A stretch of 64,000 nt of DNA from Bradyrhizobium guangxiense. Lineage in GTDB: Bacteria > Pseudomonadota > Alphaproteobacteria > Rhizobiales > Xanthobacteraceae. Both the position numbers and the translations under genes were made by a program. The notes under the pieces were generated by a model, which did not search any database, was not told the origin of the DNA, and saw only the letters and a program-made list of their open reading frames with translations. The stretch spans positions 62,001-126,000 of the forward strand of contig NZ_CP022219.1 in the NCBI RefSeq assembly GCF_004114915.1, read 5' to 3'. Shown here piece after piece: positions 54,004 through 62,870 of the stretch (within the stretch, counting starts at the first letter, position 1; the number at the start of each line of letters is the position of its first letter).

Positions 54004-55503
54004 TCAATCCGCAACGATCTTCACGCGATCGCGTACCTTCACCTGCGCGGTGCGATCGAGGCCGTTGAGCACGCGAAAACGCTCGGCGGGGTGATCGACG
54101 CCGGCCATGCGGTGGGACAGCGACTCCACGGTGTCACCGGGCTGCACGGTGATGACCTTGATCCGCAGCGGACGGGCGGCCTGGATCTCGTCCAGCGTCA
54201 GGCGGCGGAACGAATTCACGGTCTCGCGCGCGTTGCGCTCGCTCTCGGTCGATTTCTGCCGTGTCGCGAAGATGAAGCGGTAGACGTCGCTGCCGAAGCG
54301 CAGCGCATAGACCTTGAACTGCCACTGGTCGCCCTTGGCGGTGGCGGACGCGGCCGGGAAGCCGTTGATGGTGAGGTCTTCGGTCGACGCCTTCTCGACG
54401 CCCTCCATCCAGCCGGAATTGAGATAGTCGCCGAGCGACTGCTCGGCCGGGACGCGCACCACGTCGAAACGCATCGCCTGGGCGCCGCCCTCGCGCACGC
54501 CGATCACCGCCTGGGCGGTGTTGTCGAGCGTGAAATTGTCCGGCGCCTGGAAGGTGAAGCCAAGCTTCGGATGCAGGAAACGGCGGCCGCGCACGAAACC
54601 TTCGCTGGGGTCCTCGCCGTAAACGAGATTGTCGATCGCGGCGAGATAGCTCTCGCGGTCGCGCTCGGCGCCTTCAGGCGCCGTGTATTGGCGCGCGATA
54701 TTCTGCGCGTTCTGCACGCGCTCCGGGGTGGCTGGATGCGACGAGGTGAAATCCTGCGCGCGCGGATCGAGCGAGCTCCTGCCGGCCTTGAGCTCGGCAT
54801 TGCGCTCCATGGTGGAAAGAAAGCGGGCCGCGCCGTAAGGATCGAAATGCGCCTTGGCGGAGATGCCGACGCCGATGCCGTCGGCCTCGAGCTCCTGCTT
54901 GCGCGAAAAGCTCGCCATGGTGAGCTTGGTCTTGGCCAGCGCGAGTGCGGTGAGATCGGGATCGTTGCTCATGTCGGTGACGACGCGGGTGACGATCGCG
55001 GCCTGGCGCGCCTGGTCCTCGCGCATCGCGGCATGCTTGGACAGCACATGCGCCATCTCGTGGCTGAGCACGGAGGACAATTCCGAGGTGTCGCTGGCGA
55101 GCGCAAGCAGGCCGCGCGTGACGTAGAGCTGGCCGTTCGGCAGCGCGAAGGCGTTCACCGCGCCGGAATTGAGGATGGTGACCTTGTAGCCCTGGTCGGG
55201 ACGGTCCGAAGCCGCGACGAGCCGGTCGACGGTCTTGCTGACGAGCGATTCGAGCCTGGGATCGTCATAAGTGCCGCCATAGCTCGCCAGGATGCGCTCG
55301 TGCTCCTTCTCGGTGGCGGGGGGCTGCGCGACGGCCGGCTTCGGCTTGGGCATGGCGACGGCCGGCGGGGCGGTCGCGGTCTGGAACCGGCCCATGTCGC
55401 CGCAGCCCGCGAGCGTCGTGCCCAGCACGAGGCACAGCACGGCCGGCGCAGCCCGCAGGCGGCGGCATTCAGTCCGTACGTGCCTCTCTAGCACCCCATT
55501 CAC
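54004..55503 (-). CDS. M48-family metalloprotease lipoprotein
   Basis: A 499-residue zinc protease, lipid-anchored (LAGC, Cys34). HExxH is HEMAH (148-152), and the third ligand lies in KQELEADG (about 206), as in BepA/LoiP-type outer-membrane quality-control proteases. After the protease domain follow about 180 residues of unassigned region and a C-terminal LysM-like domain (about 446-497, VQPGDTVESLSHRM). The wall-binding module fits a periplasmic location. Start ATG at 55503; a shorter start inside the signal region is possible. Confidence 0.92.
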   Translation of the reverse strand: MNGVLERHVRTECRRLRAAPAVLCLVLGTTLAGCGDMGRFQTATAPPAVAMPKPKPAVAQPPATEKEHERILASYGGTYDDPRLESLVSKTVDRLVAASDRPDQGYKVTILNSGAVNAFALPNGQLYVTRGLLALASDTSELSSVLSHEMAHVLSKHAAMREDQARQAAIVTRVVTDMSNDPDLTALALAKTKLTMASFSRKQELEADGIGVGISAKAHFDPYGAARFLSTMERNAELKAGRSSLDPRAQDFTSSHPATPERVQNAQNIARQYTAPEGAERDRESYLAAIDNLVYGEDPSEGFVRGRRFLHPKLGFTFQAPDNFTLDNTAQAVIGVREGGAQAMRFDVVRVPAEQSLGDYLNSGWMEGVEKASTEDLTINGFPAASATAKGDQWQFKVYALRFGSDVYRFIFATRQKSTESERNARETVNSFRRLTLDEIQAARPLRIKVITVQPGDTVESLSHRMAGVDHPAERFRVLNGLDRTAQVKVRDRVKIVAD

Positions 55504-55529
55504 GTCGCTTAACCCGTGCCTGGCCCTTG

Positions 55530-56300
55530 TCAGGGCCGTCCCCCTGTCGGCTCGTTTGCGCCCAGCAACTCGACCTGCCCCACGAGCCGCACCTCGATCC
55601 GCGGTCCCGTATTGTCCTCGACCCAGCCCCGGACACGAATACGTTTGTTTTCCAAGGACTTAAGGGTGATGCCGGCGCTTTCGAACGCCGGTAGCGTGCG
55701 CTTTGAAATAGTCGCGGCAAAGCCACGTGTCCAGTTCCGCCCGAAGTTGAGGTAGGTCATTGCCCCAGCTTGCCGGACCGACAGGACTTTACCCTCGACC
55801 ACCACAAAACGCCCGATCCCCGCCAAAATATCGTCCGGACTTTCCGCGTTTTTTATGGCCGACGGGTCAGCCCAACTGCCCTTTTTTTGGCGCCGCGCTG
55901 CAGCTTCCGACGCCATCAGAGCGGCCGCGCAGTCCTTGTCGGTGATCTCGGCGGAAACCAGGGCATTACCCTCGGCGAGCAGCATGGCCTGTACGGAGCT
56001 ATCGCTTTCGCCGACGAAGACCAGCGCGCCCTGGCGGCCATAGCGGTCGGGTGTGTCGTCGCTGGCGCGGAGCGTGACGTCGCGACCGGCGAGCAGCGAT
56101 GCTAACGCCTGCTTGGTGGATGCCGTCGCTTCGATTCCGATCAGACGGATCTCGCGGCCGTCGTCGAGACGGATGCTGCGCGCGTCGACGATGGCCGCAA
56201 CGCGGCCCTCGCCTTGCGCTTCGAACTGGCACGGTGTCGCGAGCGCGGTGTCAGCCGCGACGAGAAGACATAGGACGACGAGGTGAAGCAGTCGCGTCAC
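55530..56300 (-). CDS. Thermonuclease (staphylococcal-nuclease-like) exported protein
   Basis: A 256-residue protein with a signal peptide (LLHLVVLCLLVAADTALAT) and an SNase-type OB fold: RLIGIEA, then DRYGRQGALVFV, as in the family. The catalytic Arg/Glu/Arg arrangement cannot be fully confirmed from the sequence. GTG at 56300 fits the signal peptide; the frame is open further to 56525 but that part overlaps a repeat. Upstream (minus direction) of the M48 gene, 26 bases apart; probably one operon. Confidence 0.8.
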   Translation of the reverse strand: MTRLLHLVVLCLLVAADTALATPCQFEAQGEGRVAAIVDARSIRLDDGREIRLIGIEATASTKQALASLLAGRDVTLRASDDTPDRYGRQGALVFVGESDSSVQAMLLAEGNALVSAEITDKDCAAALMASEAAARRQKKGSWADPSAIKNAESPDDILAGIGRFVVVEGKVLSVRQAGAMTYLNFGRNWTRGFAATISKRTLPAFESAGITLKSLENKRIRVRGWVEDNTGPRIEVRLVGQVELLGANEPTGGRP

Positions 56301-56666
56301 GTGACCCGGAGAGGTTGCGTTGTGTCTCGATCTTAACTCAAACGATGTGTGAGGCGAAGAGGCTTCCTCATGCTCCGTCATTGCCAGCGATCCAGACTCC
56401 CACGCGGAAAGAATCTGGATTGCTTCGCGGAGCCTGTCATCGGGCCGCGCTTTGCGCGGACCCGTTGGCTTGCAATGACGCGGAAAAATCCAGCGCCTCT
56501 CACCATTCCGCTTTGCGGAAAACATGCGCGGCCATCATATGCGCCTCGCGCTTGCTGCGCTCTTGCGCATGCGGCATGATTGCGGCAACAGCGATTGCCA
56601 ATAACGATTGCCAAGAGCAATAACCAAGCCGCCATCAGAGACAGGCGTTAAAGGGAGGTCTTTTCG
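56301..56666. other. Intergenic region with family-5 repeat
   Basis: 366 bases with a family-5 repeat (56376-56480) and short similar words around 56520-56620 (GCAATAACGATTGCC, GATTGCGGCAAC). No gene is supported. Confidence 0.5.
56376..56480. repeat. Dispersed repeat, family 5
   Basis: Bounded by CGTCATTGCCAGCG and GGCTTGCAATGACG, with inner GGATTGCTTCGCGGAGCCTG. Single copy in this window; of a type widespread in alpha-proteobacterial genomes. Confidence 0.6.
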
Positions 56667-57872
56667 ATGAAGCACATTCTGTCGGGCATTTTTGCCGCCG
56701 CGTTTGCCCTCGGTGCGAGCGCAGCGCAGGCCCAGGACAAGCCACCTCTCAAGATCGGCGGCATCCTCGACATGTCGAGCCTCTATGCCGACATCACCGG
56801 TCCCGGCAGCGAGACCGCGGCCAAGATGGCCGTGGAAGATTTTGGCGGCGAAGTGCTGGGGCGCAAGATCCAGGTGCTCGCGGCCGACCATCAAAACAAG
56901 GCCGATCTCTCCGGCAACATCGCCCGCGACATGCTCGACAATCAGGGCGTCGAGATGATCTACGACGTCGCGGCCTCCGCGACCGCGCTTGCGGCCGGCG
57001 AGATCGCGAAGGCGCGCAACAAGATCATCATGTTCAACGGCCCCGGCTCGATCCGTCTCACCAACGAGGCCTGCGGTCCCTACACCATCCATTACGTGTT
57101 CGACACCTACGGCCAAGCCAACGTGACCGGCCTTGCGGCCGTGAAGACAGGCCTCGACAGCTGGTTCTTCCTCACTGCCGACTACGCCTTCGGCCAGGAT
57201 CTGGAAAAGGACACCAGCGCCGTCGTCACCAAGACCGGCGGCAAGGTGCTCGGCAGCGTGCGCCATCCGCTCAACACCTCGGACTTCTCCTCGTTCCTGC
57301 TGCAGGCCCAGGCCTCCAAGGCCAAGGTGATCGGGCTTGCGAATGCCGGCGGCGACACCGTCAACGCCATCAAGCAGGCGGCCGAGTTCGGCATCACCAA
57401 GGGCGGCCAGAAAGTCTCGCCGCTGCTCGCCTTCGTCACCGACATCGACTCGATTGGCCTCGAGACCGCGCAGGGGCTGTTGCTGGCGGAAGCGTTCTAT
57501 TGGGACATGAACGACGAGACGCGCGCTTTCTCCAAGCGCTTTCAGGAGCGCGTGAAGCGGCCGCCGACCTCGGCGCAGGCCGGCGTCTACTCCTCCGTCA
57601 CGCATTACCTGAAGGCGGTGAAGGCGGCCGGCACCACCGACGCTGCCGCCGTCATGAAGATGATGAAGGAAACGCCGATCAACGACTTCTTTGCCAAGGG
57701 TGGCAAGATCCGCGAGGACGGCCGCATGATCCACGACATGTATTTGTTCGAGGTGAAGAAGCCGTCGGAATCGAAGGGCCGCTGGGACGACTACAAGCTG
57801 CTCGCCACCGTGCCCGGCAGCGAAGCGTTCCAGTCGCTGGAGCAATCGCGCTGCCCGCTGGTGAAGAAGTGA
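56667..57872 (+). CDS. ABC transporter substrate-binding protein (branched-chain type)
   Basis: A 401-residue periplasmic binding protein with a Sec signal peptide (MKHILSGIFAAAFALGASAA) and the fold beginning LKIGGILDMSSLYADITGPG. AGGGAGG lies about ten bases before the ATG. No permease or ATPase genes are adjacent, so it is an orphan receptor or works with a transporter elsewhere. Its neighbours are CoA-dependent enzymes, which suggests an aromatic or other acid as the ligand. Confidence 0.92.
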   Translation: MKHILSGIFAAAFALGASAAQAQDKPPLKIGGILDMSSLYADITGPGSETAAKMAVEDFGGEVLGRKIQVLAADHQNKADLSGNIARDMLDNQGVEMIYDVAASATALAAGEIAKARNKIIMFNGPGSIRLTNEACGPYTIHYVFDTYGQANVTGLAAVKTGLDSWFFLTADYAFGQDLEKDTSAVVTKTGGKVLGSVRHPLNTSDFSSFLLQAQASKAKVIGLANAGGDTVNAIKQAAEFGITKGGQKVSPLLAFVTDIDSIGLETAQGLLLAEAFYWDMNDETRAFSKRFQERVKRPPTSAQAGVYSSVTHYLKAVKAAGTTDAAAVMKMMKETPINDFFAKGGKIREDGRMIHDMYLFEVKKPSESKGRWDDYKLLATVPGSEAFQSLEQSRCPLVKK

Positions 57873-57891
57873 CGGCGTAACGAAGTGACGC

Positions 57892-57998
57892 CGTCATCCC
57901 GGGGCTCGCGAAGCGACAACCCGGGATCCATCGGGCGGCAGTGACGGTGGACGAATGGATTCCGGGTTCGCGCCAAGCGGCGCGCCCCGGAATGACGG
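57892..57998. repeat. Dispersed palindromic repeat, family 2
   Basis: CCGTCATCCCGGGGCTCGCG ... GCGCGCCCCGGAATGACGG, with inner CGGGATCC / GGATTCCGGG. Between the binding-protein gene and the enoyl-CoA hydratase gene. Confidence 0.8.
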
Positions 57999-58026
57999 AG
58001 CAAAATAACAACAAGGGAGACGCCCC

Positions 58027-58815
58027 ATGAACGACATGGTCCTGCAAAAGCTCGAAGGCGGGCTGCTCACCATCACCATGAACCGTCCGGAGCGGAAGAA
58101 CGCGCTCAATCCGGACATGGTCGCCGGGCTGGTCGAAGCGGCGCGGCGCGCGGCCGATGATCCCGAGGTGCGGGCGGTGCTGTTCAAGGGCGCCGGCGGC
58201 TCGTTCTGCGTCGGCGGCGACGTCAAGTCGATGGCGGCCGGCCGCGCGCCGCTGCCGTTCGAGCAGAAGCTCGCAAACCTCCGCCGCGGCATGGAGGTCT
58301 CGCGCATCCTGCACCAGATGCCGAAGCCCGTGGTGGCGCAGCTCGACGGCGCCGCGGCCGGCGCCGGCCTGTCGATGGCACTGTCCTGCGACCTGCGCAT
58401 CGCATCCGAATCCTGCAAGATCACCACCGCCTTCGCCAAGGTCGGCTTCTCCGGCGACTACGGCGGCACCTATTTCCTGACCCAGCTGCTCGGCAGCGCG
58501 CGGGCGCGCGAGCTCTATCTGATGTCGCCGGTGCTCACGGCGAGGGAAGCCCATGCGATCGGCATGGTGACCAAGGTCGTGCCCGACGCCGAGATCGACG
58601 CCGCCGCGCATGAGCTTGCACTGTCGCTGGCGCAAGGGCCGTCGATCGCGCTCGGCTTCATCAAGCGCAACATCAACAATGCCGAGCATCTGGCGCTGGA
58701 GGATTGCTTCGACGGCGAGGCGATCCACCACACCCGCTGCGGCGACACCGAGGATCACAAGGAGGCCGCCAGGGCCTTCGTGGAGAAGCGCAAGCCGACC
58801 TTCAGGGGCGCATGA
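58027..58815 (+). CDS. Enoyl-CoA hydratase/isomerase family protein
   Basis: A 262-residue crotonase-fold protein. The oxyanion-hole motifs GGSFCVGGDVKSM and AGAGLSMALSCDLRIA are visible, as is the conserved FAKVGFSGDYGGT. It probably hydrates or isomerises an acyl-CoA intermediate. ATG at 58027 with AAGGGAG upstream. The stop overlaps the next gene (ATGA). Confidence 0.93.
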   Translation: MNDMVLQKLEGGLLTITMNRPERKNALNPDMVAGLVEAARRAADDPEVRAVLFKGAGGSFCVGGDVKSMAAGRAPLPFEQKLANLRRGMEVSRILHQMPKPVVAQLDGAAAGAGLSMALSCDLRIASESCKITTAFAKVGFSGDYGGTYFLTQLLGSARARELYLMSPVLTAREAHAIGMVTKVVPDAEIDAAAHELALSLAQGPSIALGFIKRNINNAEHLALEDCFDGEAIHHTRCGDTEDHKEAARAFVEKRKPTFRGA

Positions 58816-59564
58816 CCATGGCGCCCTATCTGCGCTTGCGGCAGATCTGCCTCGTCGCGCCGCAGCTCGCGCCCGTCATCTCCGACATCGCGGAGATCAT
58901 GGGCCTTTCCGTCTGCTACCGCGACGGCAATGTCGCGAAATACGGCCTGGAGAACGCGCTGCTCCCGGTCGGCTCCATTTTGCTGGAGGTGGTCGCCCCG
59001 TTCAAGGACGGCACCACGGCCGGCCGCTTCATCGACAAGACCGGCGGCCGCGGCGGCTATATGGCGATCTTCTGCTGCGACGATCCCGACGAGCGCGGCC
59101 GCCACGCGAATGCCATGGGCGTGCGCACCGCCAACGTCATCGACCACGCGCCCTACCACGGCGTGCAGCTCCACCCCCGCGACTGCCGGGCCGCCTTCAT
59201 CGAGTTCAACCACACTGAAGGCAGCGATGACCTTCTTGGGCCTTATCCGCCGGCGGGGCCGGACTGGCAGAAGTCTATCCGCAAAGACGTGACGCAGGCA
59301 CTGACGGCGGTCGAGATGCAGAGCCCGGATCCGCACGGTCTGGCGGAGCATTGGGGCAAGATCATCGGGGTTGCGGCTCGCGACTCCGAGCTGAGGCTGC
59401 CCAATGCAACCTTCCGCTTCGTGACGGGCGCGAGCGAGATCATGAGCGCGCTGGAGTTTCGGGTGACCGACGTGGCGCGCGTGCTGCATGCGGCCAAGGC
59501 GAAGGGGCATGCGGTGGCGGGGAACGAGTTCTTGTTAGGTGGTGTAACGTTTCGCGTCGGTTGA
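58812..59564 (+). CDS. VOC/glyoxalase-fold protein
   Basis: A 250-residue two-module vicinal-oxygen-chelate protein. N-terminal half: LRQICLVAPQLAPVISDIAEIMG; C-terminal half: ALTAVEMQSPDPHGLAEHWG. Metal ligands (one of them likely in VQLHP) fit but are not fully assignable. Overlaps the preceding hydratase gene by four bases. Function is unknown; possible dioxygenase, epimerase or lyase of the same pathway. Confidence 0.8.
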   Translation: MTMAPYLRLRQICLVAPQLAPVISDIAEIMGLSVCYRDGNVAKYGLENALLPVGSILLEVVAPFKDGTTAGRFIDKTGGRGGYMAIFCCDDPDERGRHANAMGVRTANVIDHAPYHGVQLHPRDCRAAFIEFNHTEGSDDLLGPYPPAGPDWQKSIRKDVTQALTAVEMQSPDPHGLAEHWGKIIGVAARDSELRLPNATFRFVTGASEIMSALEFRVTDVARVLHAAKAKGHAVAGNEFLLGGVTFRVG

Positions 59565-59580
59565 TTCCCTCGTAGTGATC

Positions 59581-59703
59581 CGTCACCCTGAGGTGCTCGC
59601 CTCTTCGGCGAGCCTCGAAGGGCGACGGCCACAGGCGGGCCGTTCATCCTTCGAGACTCCCCATCGGGCGCTTTGCGCCCGACGCCTCGCACCTCAGGAT
59701 GAC
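59581..59703. repeat. Dispersed palindromic repeat, family 1 (paired)
   Basis: CGTCACCCTGAGGTGCTCG ... CCTCGAAGGGCGACGG and CATCCTTCGAGACTCCCC ... CGCACCTCAGGATGACGG. Lies between the VOC gene and the acyl-CoA synthetase gene. Confidence 0.75.
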
Positions 59704-59750
59704 GGTTTGAAAGAGTGCGGCGGCTCGACCAGGACGAGGAGAGGCTTAAC

Positions 59751-61855
59751 ATGCCGCATCCGCTCGACAGCTTCTTCGCCCCGGCCAGCATCGCGCTGAT
59801 CGGGGCTTCGCGCGATCACGAGAAGATCCCGGGTCGGCTGCTGTCGATGCTGCGCAGGAACGAGTATCCCGGCAAGATCTACCCGGTGAACCCGAACTAC
59901 ACCGACATCGATGGGCTCGCCTGCTACAAATCGATCGCGGAGATCGGCGCGCCGATCGACCTCGCCGTCGTCATCATTCCCGCGCGCGCGGTTCTCGCCG
60001 CGCTCGAGCAGTGCGCGGTCGCGGGCGTCAAGAACGCGGTGATCATCTCCTCCGGCTTTGCCGAGGAGGGCGGCGACAGCGCGGCGATGCAGGATGCGAT
60101 CGCGGCGCTGGCGAAGCGCACCGGCATGCGAATCTCCGGTCCGAACGCCGAAGGCTTCTTCAGCCAGGTGCAGCGCGTGGCGGCGACGTTCAGCCCGGCC
60201 GTGGACGTCAAGCCCGATGTCGTGCCGTTCGTTGCCACGACCAAGCGGATCGGCATCGTCGCGCAAAGCGGCGGCATCGGCTTTGCCTACTACCATCGCG
60301 CCAAGGCACTCGGAATCGCCGTGAGCTATGTCGTCAGCGCCGGCAATGAGGCTGATCTGGGAGCAGGCGAGTTCCTGGATTACATGGTGCAGGATCCCTC
60401 GACCGACGTGATCCTGCTGTTCATCGAGGGCATTCGCGACGTCGACAGTTTCTTGCCGCCGCCCGGCGCGCCGCAGAGCTCAAGAAGCCCGTCATCGTCA
60501 CCAAGGTCGGCCGCTCCGGCGCAGGTCAACGCGCCGCGGCCTCGCATACCGCGAGCATGGCGGGCTGGTCGGCGGCCTATGATGCGGTGTTCGCGAAATA
60601 CGGCTTCATCGTCTCCAACGACCTCGACGAAGCGCTGACGATCGCGGCGGTACTTGCCAGCAATCCGCTGCCGAGAGGCGACCGGGTTGCCGTGGTGACG
60701 GTGTCGGGCGGCGCCGGCATCTGGGGTGCGGATGCCGTGGCATTGCAAGGCTTGCAGGTGCCGGAGCTGTCCGAGCCGATCCAGGCGGGCATCAAGGCGT
60801 TGATGCCATCCTACGGCACTGCGCGCAACCCGATCGACGTCACCGCACAGGGCGTGACGTCAGGCGGTTTGCAGAAAAGCGTCGACGTGCTCACCGCCTC
60901 CGACGAGGTCGACGCCGTTCTGGTGGTGCTGTCGCTGTCGAGCGAGGTACGAAAGCCGTTTAGGGAGGAAGAGTTGCGGCCGGTGCTGGCAGCCCAGCAC
61001 AAGCCGGTGGTGTTCTATTCCTACACGGTGCCGTCCGACTTCGCGCGGCGCGAGCTCGCCAAATCCGGTGTCGTGGTGCTCTCGGGCCTCACCCATGTCG
61101 GCGTCGCGATGCGGCGGCTGGTCGATTACGCGAGGTTCAGCCTGCCGAAGTCTGCGGACGAGGCGCGGCTGCCGCCGCGCGATCTCTCCGCGCATCTGAA
61201 ATCACCGTCTCTGTCCGAGGCCGACAGCAAGGCGCTGCTGCGTGCCGCCGGCATTGCGTTGCCGGACGAAGTGTTGGTGACGGACAAGGCCGGGCTCGAC
61301 GACGCCGTCGCCCGTGCCGGCTTTCCGCTGGTGATGAAAATCCAGTCGCCCGATATCGCGCACAAGAGCGAGGTCGGCGGCGTCCGCGTCAACATCACCA
61401 CCAAGGGCGAGGCGTTCCTGGCGTTCGAGGCTTTGCACAACAATGCGCGCAAGCATCGGCCGGAGGCGGAGATCCAGGGCGTGCTGGTCGGCCCGATGGC
61501 GAAGAAGGGGGTCGAGATCATCGTCGGCACGATGACGGACGAGACGTTCGGCCCCATGGTGATGGTGGGCCTCGGTGGCATCACGACGGAGCTGTTCCGC
61601 GACGTCGTCTATCGTCCCGCGCCGGTGAGCGCGGAAGAGGCCGGCGCGATGCTGGCGGGCTTGAAAGCGGCGCCGCTGCTGAATGGGTTTCGTGGGGCTG
61701 CGAAGGCCGATGTTGCGGCGCTGGCGCAGTTGATTGCGGATATTTCGGTGCTCGCGGCGCGGCAGATCGCGGAGATCGAGCTCAATCCCGTGCTGGTGCA
61801 CGGCGAAGGGCAGGGCGTCACGATCGTGGATGCGCTGGTGGTGCGGCGGAAATAG
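59751..61855 (+). pseudogene. ADP-forming acyl-CoA synthetase (acetate-CoA ligase family), frameshifted
   Basis: A fused ligase of the ADP-forming acyl-CoA synthetase type: CoA-binding domain (PASIALIGASRD), succinyl-CoA-synthetase-like middle part, and an ATP-grasp domain (PLVMKIQSPDIAHKSEVGGV near the end). The first frame, from ATG 59751, ends in garbled sequence after GIRDVDSFL; the correct continuation (AAARRAAELKKP, then VIVTKVGRSGAGQ) is in the next frame. Restoring one G (TTGGCC in place of TTGCC) at about 60455 joins them into a 701-residue protein. Either recent inactivation or a sequencing error. It would activate an acid to its CoA thioester for this pathway. Confidence 0.88.
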
Positions 61856-61871
61856 CGAACCACAACCACCA

Positions 61872-62003
61872 CTGTCGTCCCGGACAAGCGAAGCGCAGAT
61901 CCGGGACCCATGCCCACAGGGAGTACTTTGGCGAAGACTTGGAGTGACCAGCTCGCGCTACAGCTTCTCCCTGGTGGGTGCCTGCTTTCGCAGGGACGAC
62001 AGC
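61872..62003. repeat. Dispersed palindromic repeat, family 3
   Basis: CTGTCGTCCCGGACAAGCG ... CTTTCGCAGGGACGACAGC, with inner TTTGGCGAAGACT. Convergent gap between the acyl-CoA synthetase and enoyl-CoA hydratase genes. Confidence 0.8.
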
Positions 62004-62036
62004 GGAGAATGCAGCGCCGCCGGGGCGATATGGTTA

Positions 62037-62855
62037 CTATCGTCCCTTAAAGTTCGCCACGCGCCGCTCTTCCGTGGCCTTCACGCCTTCCCTAAAATCT
62101 TCCGTCGCGCGCAGCTTGGTCTGTTCGGCGAGCTCGTGGTTGGTGGCAGCCATCACCCGGTCGGCGAGGTCGTTGCGCATCGTGGCGCGGGTGGAGAGCA
62201 GGCCGAGGGGCGAGCACTCGGCGATCTCGCCGGCGAGCTTCATCGCGGCTGACTTCACCTGGTCCTGCGGCACCAGCTCGTTGGCGAGGCCCCATTTGTA
62301 GGCCTCTTCGCCGGTGACGCGGCGGCTGGTGTAGAACATCAGCTCGGCGTTGTTCTTGCCGATCAGCTCGGGCAGCGTCACGGTCAGGCCGAAGCCGGGG
62401 TGGAAGCCGAGCTTGGTGAAGTTCGCGGAGAAGCGAGCCTCCGGGCAGGTGACGCGGAAATCGGCGGAGACCGCAAGGCCGAGGCCGCCGCCGATGGCCG
62501 CGCCCTGCACGGCGGCAACGATCGGCTTCTTGGCGCGGAAGATGCGCACGGCCTGGATATAGAGATGGTTGATCGGTCCGAGATTGTCGGCGGGATCGCC
62601 CTTCTTGGCTCGCTCGGCCTCGCGCGCTTCCTGCGCCTGCCGGGCCGGGTCGCCGAAATTGGCGCCAGCGCAGAACGCCTTGCCCTGCGCCGAGAGAACG
62701 GAGCTGCGGATCTCGATGTCGCGGTCGAACTCGTCGAGCGCGTCCGCGATCTGGTTGATCAGCGAGATGTCGAAGAAGTTCAGCGGCGGGCGGCGGATTT
62801 CGATTGAGCCGACGTGTCCGACCTTCTCGACGCCGATATCTGTGTAAGTGCTCAT
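62037..62855 (-). CDS. Enoyl-CoA hydratase/isomerase family protein
   Basis: A 272-residue crotonase-type protein. Motifs: SAQGKAFCAGANFG and QGAAIGGGLGLAVSADFRV, with FSANFTKLGFHPGFG. It carries a charged insertion after the first motif (ARQAQEAREAERAKKG). ATG at 62855. It is downstream of the acyl-CoA dehydrogenase gene, 15 bases away, on the same strand, so probably the same operon: dehydrogenation followed by hydration of an acyl-CoA. Confidence 0.93.
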   Translation of the reverse strand: MSTYTDIGVEKVGHVGSIEIRRPPLNFFDISLINQIADALDEFDRDIEIRSSVLSAQGKAFCAGANFGDPARQAQEAREAERAKKGDPADNLGPINHLYIQAVRIFRAKKPIVAAVQGAAIGGGLGLAVSADFRVTCPEARFSANFTKLGFHPGFGLTVTLPELIGKNNAELMFYTSRRVTGEEAYKWGLANELVPQDQVKSAAMKLAGEIAECSPLGLLSTRATMRNDLADRVMAATNHELAEQTKLRATEDFREGVKATEERRVANFKGR

Positions 62856-62870
62856 GATGTCCTCGAAAGT

